In this document: positions 56,763 through 64,000 of the stretch, piece after piece | Layout: each line of letters begins with the position of its first letter | Position numbering within the stretch: position 1 is the stretch's first letter | Assembly (NCBI RefSeq): GCF_964340395.1 | Contig: NC_135562.1 | Span: forward strand, 22,991,173 to 23,055,172 | DNA: 64,000 nucleotides | Direction: 5' to 3' | DNA from: Glandiceps talaboti | Taxonomy: Eukaryota; Hemichordata; Enteropneusta; Spengelidae | Position numbers and translations under genes: made by a program | The notes under the pieces: generated by a model | Database searches by the model: none | The model's input: the letters and a program-made list of their open reading frames with translations, nothing else | Told to the model about the DNA's origin: nothing

Positions 56763-57234
56763 ATTTATAGATATTAATTGTTTTCTACATATCTGAATTG
56801 TAAACAATTGTAAGTGTGTATGGAGTTTATTTTGTGGAAGAAAGCTTAAACTTTAGCAATGTATGTCAGAAACTACTCATCAACATGAATATATGGGACT
56901 AGTATTTGTTATTTTAAACATACCATAGCCTAGCTTGAAACTATTTTCCGGTATTATTGGTACATCTGGTAATATCTTGATATATCTGGTGATATCATGG
57001 TATATCTGGTTTTATATTATACCATTATATTGATGGTGCAAATCGAGAGATCTGATTGGTCTAGACATTGAACTAGCACGTCTAAAATGAGTGATAATGC
57101 ACAGTTGGCACGCATCCAATTTTTGATGTTCACTGTTTGTCTACGAATGTTGCAGGGATGGGATTACGAATGAAACCAGAAAACGTTGCGTCTTACCTTG
57201 TTTCCGATATTTTTAATATACTGGTATTATATAA
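56763..57234 (+). other. Probable remaining 3' UTR / intergenic DNA
   Basis: AT-rich, with a CTGGTAATATC/CTGGTGATATC/CTGGT tandem near 56965-57010. I could not fix the end of the transcript; AATAAA words lie at 57237, 57530 and 57698. Confidence 0.4.
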
Positions 57235-57367
57235 TAGCAATAAACCACCCCTGGGAATGGTATACTGCTCGGTTTTGACCAGTGAACTCAGTATATGCAC
57301 TCGCTATATATTTCATTCACTGGTCAAAACCTCTTGGTACACCATTCCCAGGGGGTAGTTTATTGCT
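57235..57367. repeat. Imperfect ~130-bp palindrome (MITE-like)
   Basis: AGCAATAAACCACCCCTGGG and GGTTTTGACCAGTGAA on the left mirror TTCACTGGTCAAAACC and CCCAGGGGGTAGTTTATTGCT on the right, around a ~35-bp loop. No clear target duplication. Confidence 0.85.
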
Positions 57368-57841
57368 TAAATATCGTGCCTTTAAATAGACTATTGCCCG
57401 GCACTGTTGCCCGCTGGAATTATTTTGACCGTTGCACATCTATTCTTTGCATGTTTTCCAGTGTTGCACATGCAAGATGAAAAAATTACTACAGTGAAAC
57501 ACAAAAAAGCTATTATTCACAGACATTTGAATAAAATAATTGCAAATGTGTGGACACTAGAACTCCTACATATAATGCAATGGCTGCATTCTATGGTTGT
57601 CTGCAATTATACTTTGGACATGCCTTTCCTTTCATGGGAAAACTTTCTATCGATGATGAATGGTGATGAGTGACATGTGTGAATGAGTAGATGGTGTAAT
57701 AAAATTAATAACACATGCACTTGGTCAATATCACAATTTAATGCCTGCCCTCAGGCTGGCACTCTCAAGCTGATTGGTCATAATAGGGAGTGTTTACAAT
57801 GAAGACTGTTTGATTATGTAAATGAACATTTATAATTGTGA

Positions 57842-58108
57842 TGCACAAAGTATTCAATACACAAAGTATTCGATACACAAAGTATTCAATACACAAAGTG
57901 TTCAATACACAAAGTATTCAATACACAAAGTATTCAATACACAAAGTATTCAATGCACAAAATATTCAATACACAAAGTTTTCAATACACAAAGTATTCA
58001 GTACACAAAATATTCAATACACAAAGTATTCAATACACAAAGTGTTCAATACACAAAGTATTCAATACACAAAGTATTCAATACACAAAGTATTCAATAC
58101 ACAAAGTG
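57842..58108. repeat. 16-bp minisatellite array
   Basis: About 17 copies of CAATACACAAAGTATT with CAGTAC, CGATAC and GTGTTC variants. The open frames through it are repeat artefacts. Confidence 0.97.
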
Positions 58109-58357
58109 TGATAATTTACATGTAATGCTACTGTTATGTAAATTTACACATACAGACATAGTGGCTACTTTATCCAGTTTGTATGGCTATTATAACTAAC
58201 TGGTAAAACAAGTGCTAGACTAAGTGTACTCACAGATAATGAACCGTAAAGAGGCTACTTTTTGTGCATATCCATCTTCAATACATATCCATCTTCAATA
58301 CGTTACATGTCAATAAATCATTCATTATATCCGTGGATGCCATGATTACCATTTAAT

Positions 58358-61300
58358 TCAACACAACTTGTCTACATTGTACAAGTCTACAACACAACTT
58401 GTCTACATTGTACAAGTCTACAACACAACTTGTCTACATTGTACAAGTCTACAACACAACTTGTCTACATTGTACAAGTCTACAACACAACTTGTCTACA
58501 TTGTACAAGTCTACCATACAACTTGTCTACATTGTACAAGTCTACCATACAACTTGTCTACATTGTACAAGTCTACCATACAACTTGTCTACATTGTACA
58601 AGTCTACCATACAACTTGTCTACATTGTACAAGTCTACAATACAACTTGTCTACATTGTACAAGTCTACAACACAACTTGTCTACATTGTACAAGTCTAC
58701 CATACAACTTGTCTACATTGTACAAGTCTACCATACAACTTGTCTACATTGTACAAGTCTACCATACAACTTGTCTACATTGTACAAGTCTACCATACAA
58801 CTTGTTTACATTGTACAAATCTACCATACAACTTGTCTACATTGTACAAGTCTACCATACAACTTGTCTACATTGTACAAGTCTACCATACAACTTGTCT
58901 ACATTGTACAAGTCTACCATACAACTTGTCTACATTGTACAAATCTACCTACAACTTGTCTACATTGTACAAGTCTACAACACAACTTGTCTACATTGTA
59001 CAAGTCTACAATACAACTTGTCTACATTGTACAAGTCTACAACACAACTTGTCTACATTGTACAAATCTACCATACAACTTGTCTACATTGTACAAGTCT
59101 ACCATACAACTTGTCTACATTGTACAAGTCTACCATACAACTTGTCTACATTGTACAAATCTACCTACAACTTGTCTACATTGTACAAGTCTACCACACA
59201 ACTTGTCTACATTGTACAAGTCTACAACACAACTTGTCTACATTGTACAAATCTACAACACAACTTGTCTACATTGTACAAGTCTACAACACAACTTGTC
59301 TACATTGTACAAGTCTACCATACAACTTGTCTACATTGTACAAGTCTACAACACAACTTGTCTACATTGTACAAGTCTACAACACAACTTGTCTACATTG
59401 TACAAATCTACAACACAACTTGTCTACATTGTACAAGTCTACAACACAACTTGTCTACATTGTACAAATCTACCATACAACTTGTCTACATTGTACAAGT
59501 CTACCACACAACTTGTCTACATTGTACAAGTCTACAACACAACTTGTCTACATTGTACAAATCTACAACACAACTTGTCTACATTGTACAAGTCTACAAC
59601 ACAACTTGTCTACATTGTACAAGTCTACCATACAACTTGTCTACATTGTACAAGTCTACAACACAACTTGTCTACATTGTACAAGTCTACAACACAACTT
59701 GTCTACATTGTACAAATCTACCATACAACTTGTCTACATTGTACAAGTCTACCACACAACTTGTCTACATTGTACAAGTCTACAACACAACTTGTCTACA
59801 TTGTACAAATCTACAACACAACTTGTCTACATTGTACAAGTCTACAACACAACTTGTCTACATTGTACAAGTCTACCATACAACTTGTCTACATTGTACA
59901 AGTCTACAACACAACTTGTCTACATTGTACAAGTCTACAACACAACTTGTCTACATTGTACAAATCTACCATACAACTTGTCTACATTGTACAAGTCTAC
60001 CACACAACTTGTCTACATTGTACAAGTCTACAACACAACTTGTCTACATTGTACAAATCTACAACACAACTTGTCTACATTGTACAAGTCTACAACACAA
60101 CTTGTCTACATTGTACAAGTCTACAACACAACTTGTCTACATTGTACAAGTCTACCATACAACTTGTCTACATTGTACAAGTCTACAACACAACTTGTCT
60201 ACATTGTACAAGTCTACAACACAACTTGTCTACATTGTACAAGTCTATAACACAACTTGTCTACATTGTACAAGTCTACAACACAACTTGTCTACATTGT
60301 ACAAATCTACCATACAACTTGTCTACATTGTACAAGTCTACCACACAACTTGTCTACATTGTACAAGTCTACAACACAACTTGTCTACATTGTACAAATC
60401 TACAACACAACTTGTCTACATTGTACAAGTCTACAACACAACTTGTCTACATTGTACAAGTCTACCATACAACTTGTCTACATTGTACAAGTCTACAACA
60501 CAACTTGTCTACATTGTACAAGTCTACAACACAACTTGTCTACATTGTACAAATCTACCATACAACTTGTCTACATTGTACAAGTCTACCACACAACTTG
60601 TCTACATTGTACAAGTCTACAACACAACTTGTCTACATTGTACAAATCTACAACACAACTTGTCTACATTGTACAAGTCTACAACACAACTTGTCTACAT
60701 TGTACAAGTCTACCATACAACTTGTCTACATTGTACAAGTCTACAACACAACTTGTCTACATTGTACAAGTCTACAACACAACTTGTCTACATTGTACAA
60801 GTCTATAACACAACTTGTCTACATTGTACAAGTCTACAACACAACTTGTCTACATTGTACAAATCTACCATACAACTTGTCTACATTGTACAAGTCTACC
60901 ACACAACTTGTCTACATTGTACAAGTCTACAACACAACTTGTCTACATTGTACAAATCTACAACACAACTTGTCTACATTGTACAAGTCTACAACACAAC
61001 TTGTCTACATTGTACAAGTCTACCATACAACTTGTCTACATTGTACAAGTCTACAACACAACTTGTCTACATTGTACAAGTCTACAACACAACTTGTCTA
61101 CATTGTACAAATCTACCATACAACTTGTCTACATTGTACAAGTCTACCACACAACTTGTCTACATTGTACAAGTCTACAACACAACTTGTCTACATTGTA
61201 CAAATCTACAACACAACTTGTCTACATTGTACAAGTCTACAACACAACTTGTCTACATTGTACAAGTCTACCATACAACTTGTCTACATTGTACAAGTCT

Positions 61301-62512
61301 ACAACACAACTTGTCTACATTGTACAAGTCTACCTACAACTTGTCTACATTGTACAAATCTACCATACAACTTATCTACATTGTACAAGTCTACCTACAA
61401 CTTGTCTACATTGTACAAATCTACCATACAACTTATCTACATTGTACAAGTCTACCTACAACTTGTCTACATTGTACAAATCTACCATACAACTTGTCTA
61501 CATTGTACAAGTCTACCATACAACTTGTCTACATTGTACAAGTCTACCATACAACTTGTCTACATTGTACAAATCTACCATACAACTTGTCTACATTGTA
61601 CAAGTCTACCATACAACTTGTCTACATTGTACAAGTCTACAACACAACTTGTCTACATTGTACAAGTCTACAACACAACTTGTCTACATTGTACAAGTCT
61701 ACCATACAACTTGTCTACATTGTACAAGTCTACCATACAACTTGTCTACATTGTACAAGTCTACCATACAACTTGTCTACATTGTACAAATCTACCTACA
61801 ACTTGTCTACATTGTACAAGTCTACCATACAACTTGTCTACATTGTACAAGTCTACAACACAACTTGTCTACATTGTACAAGTCTACAACACAACTTGTC
61901 TACATTGTACAAGTCTACCATACAACTTGTCTACATTGTACAAATCTACAACACAACTTGTCTACATTGTACAAGTCTACCATACAACTTGTCTACATTG
62001 TACAAGTCTACCATACAACTTGTCTACATTGTACAAATCTACCATACAACTTGTCTACATTGTACAAGTCTACCATACAACTTGTCTACATTGTACAAGT
62101 CTACCATACAACTTGTCTACATTGTACAAGTCTACCATACAACTTGTCTACATTGTACAAGTCTACAACACAACTTGTCTACATTGTACAAGTCTACAAC
62201 ACAACTTGTCTACATTGTACAAGTCTACCATACAACTTGTCTACATTGTACAAGTCTACAACACAACTTGTCTACATTGTACAAGTCTACAACACAACTT
62301 GTCTACATTGTACAAATCTACCATACAACTTGTCTACATTGTACAAGTCTACAACACAACTTGTCTACATTGTACAAGTCTACAATACAACTTGTCTACA
62401 TTGTACAAGTCTACAACACAACTTGTCTACATTGTACAAGTCTACAACACAACTTGTCTACATTGTACAAGTCTACCATACAACTTGTCTACATTGTACA
62501 AGTCTACAATAA
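58358..62512. repeat. 31-bp minisatellite array with higher-order structure
   Basis: About 134 copies of a 31-bp unit ACAACTTGTCTACATTGTAC plus AAGTCTACAAC. Variants are CCATAC for CAACAC, AAATC for AAGTC, CCACAC, and shortened CCTAC units (28 bp). The marker variant CTACCACACA occurs at 59191, 59501, 59749, 59997, 60338, 60586, 60896 and 61144. These spacings (310, 248, 248, 341, 248, 310, 248) are multiples of 31 and dominated by an 8-unit block. ACTTGT…ACAAGT within each unit can form a small hairpin. Frames of 1390 and 1451 codons are open only because no monomer phase contains a stop. Confidence 0.98.
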
Positions 62513-62776
62513 AACGTGTGTGGCAGGCTTTAAGGTTTAAGGTCCCGTCAATGCCATTTGTTTCTGAATGGCTAAAGTCCTTAGGCAAGATTTTAATCAT
62601 GATTGTGTCTCGGTCAACCCAGCTCTGTTGCTATGGGCATGGTCTTATTAGAACAACTGAACTGAGTTTCAGTAGTGCTATAGGCATGGTGAAATGTCTG
62701 TCTGTCTGTGTGTGTGTGTGTGTGTGGAAACATATGAAAGTGATTTGTTTGTAACTTAACTCGTCAAAAATATAAC
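62513..62776. other. Spacer between two arrays, with a short dispersed repeat
   Basis: 62640-62725 (ACAACTGAACTGAGTTTCAG, TAGTGCTATAGGCATGG, (TCTG)n(TG)n) resembles 42555-42635 in intron 3. No gene. Confidence 0.6.
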
Positions 62777-64000
62777 ATCTGTGATCAGATTTCATAGTGA
62801 AATACAAGATTGTGTTTGATCAGATTTCATAGTGAAATATATTGTTTGATCAGATTTCGTAGTGAAATATGATATTGTGTTTGATCAGATTTTATAGTGA
62901 AATATGATATTGTGTTTGATCAGATTTCATAGTGAAATATGATATTGTGTTTGATCAGATTTTATAGTGAAATACAAGATTGTGTTTGATCAGATTTCAT
63001 AGTGAAATATGATATTGTGTTTGATCAGATTTCATAGTGAAATACAAGATTGTGTTTGATCAGATTTCATAGTGAAATATGATATTGTGTTTGATCAGAT
63101 TTCATAGTGAAATATGATATTGTGTTTGATCAGATTTCATAGTGAAATACAAGATTGTGTTTGATCAGATTTCATAGTGAAATATGATATTGTGTTTGAT
63201 CAGATTTCATAGTGAAATACAAGATTGTGTTTGATCAGATTTCATAGTGAAATACAAGATTGTGTTTGGTCAGATTTCATAGTGAAATACAACATTGTGT
63301 TTGATCAGATTTCATAGTGAAATACAAGATTGTGTTTGGTCAGATTTCATAGTGAAATACAAGATTGTGTTTGATCAGATTTCGTAGTGAAATATGATAT
63401 TGTGTTTGGTCAGATTTCATAGTGAAATACAAGATTGTGTTTGATCAGATTTCGTAGTGAAATATGATATTGTGTTTGATCAGATTTCATAGTGAAATAT
63501 GATATTGTGTTTGGTCAGATTTCATAGTGAAATACAAGATTGTGTTTGATCAGATTTCATAGTGAAATACAAGATTGTGTTTGGTCAGATTTCGTAGTGA
63601 AATATGATATTGTGTTTGATCAGATTTCATAGTGAAATATGATATTGTGTTTGATCAGATTTCATAGTGAAATACAAGATTGTGTTTGGTCAGATTTCAT
63701 AGTGAAATATGATATTGTGTTTGATCAGATTTCATAGTGAAATATGATATTGTGTTTGATCAGATTTCGTAGTGAAATATGATATTGTGTTTGATCAGAT
63801 TTCATAGTGAAATACAAGATTGTGTTTGATCAGATTTCATAGTGAAATACGATATTGTGTTTGATCAGATTTCATAGTGAAATACAAGATTGTTTGATCA
63901 GATTTCATAGTGAAATACAAGATTGTGTTTGATCAGATTTCATAGTGAAATACAAGATTGTTTGATCAGATTTCATAGTGAAATACAAGATTGTTTGATC
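62777..64000. repeat. 35-bp minisatellite array, truncated at window end
   Basis: About 35 copies of a 35-bp unit containing TTTGATCAGATTTCATAGTG and AAATAYRAKATTGTG. Alternating ATATGATATT and ATACAAGATT forms give a loose two-unit pattern. TGATCA and ATTTCATAGTGAAAT make each unit partly palindromic. Several units lack the GTG of TTGTG (for example near 62840 and at the right end). Confidence 0.97.

Noticed and set aside
57822-58199. Frames of 95-125 codons with YTKYSIHKVFNTQ repeats
   Set aside because: Translation of the 16-bp satellite.
58368-62754. Frames of 1390 and 1451 codons encoding a 31-residue cyclic peptide
   Set aside because: They are translations of a 31-bp satellite in different phases. 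All three forward phases are open for long stretches, so openness is a property of the monomer and not evidence for a gene.

Overview
The window is nuclear DNA of an animal, very probably a marine invertebrate. The evidence is split genes with GT-AG introns, an IL-17-receptor-type SEFIR domain, a diphosphoinositol-polyphosphate phosphohydrolase (DIPP, NUDT3/4-type) gene, and a mixed load of LINEs, a Penelope-like element and cut-and-paste transposons. Intergenic DNA is AT-rich with many TACATGTA words. A hemichordate or other invertebrate deuterostome is my best guess, held weakly; a spiralian cannot be excluded. There are no operons, rRNA, tRNA or CRISPR arrays.

Layout. 1-1822: 29-bp minisatellite cut by the window edge. 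2293-3434: last coding exon of an IL-17-receptor-like gene (+), poly(A) signal at 3764. 3920-7562: a GA microsatellite, then two abutting minisatellites (40 bp and 41 bp). 7503-8702: a small island on the minus strand with two short related ORFs, a two-unit zinc-finger ORF and a 354-bp loop-free palindrome; it looks like a fragment of a DNA virus or virus-like element. 9370-10110: LINE remnant.

12886-56353 (+): one NUDT3/DIPP-type Nudix gene occupies most of the window. Its four coding exons (13025-13123, 34574-34684, 39309-39438, 56250-56353) join in phase 0, 0 and 1 into a complete 147-residue protein whose 23-residue Nudix box spans the exon 2/3 junction. No single open frame shows this gene; it was found by matching short coding islands and splice sites. 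Intron 1 (21.4 kb) holds a hAT-like transposon with target-site duplication, poly-G/poly-A repeat copies, a 9.8-kb array of a 16-bp unit and a broken LINE. Intron 2 (4.6 kb) holds a tandem ~151-bp repeat. Intron 3 (16.8 kb) holds another LINE and a possible 12.75-kb CACTA-type element. Inside that element are a Penelope remnant, a leucine-rich-repeat pseudogene, a nested foldback structure and a possible alternative last exon with its own poly(A) signal.

56421-64000: after the stop codon come a 31-bp array in the 3' UTR, a 16-bp array, a 4.15-kb array of a different 31-bp unit (all forward frames nearly open, with higher-order structure) and a 35-bp array running off the end. Tandem arrays make up roughly a third of the window. 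The long open frames inside them are by-products of stop-free monomers, not convincing genes.
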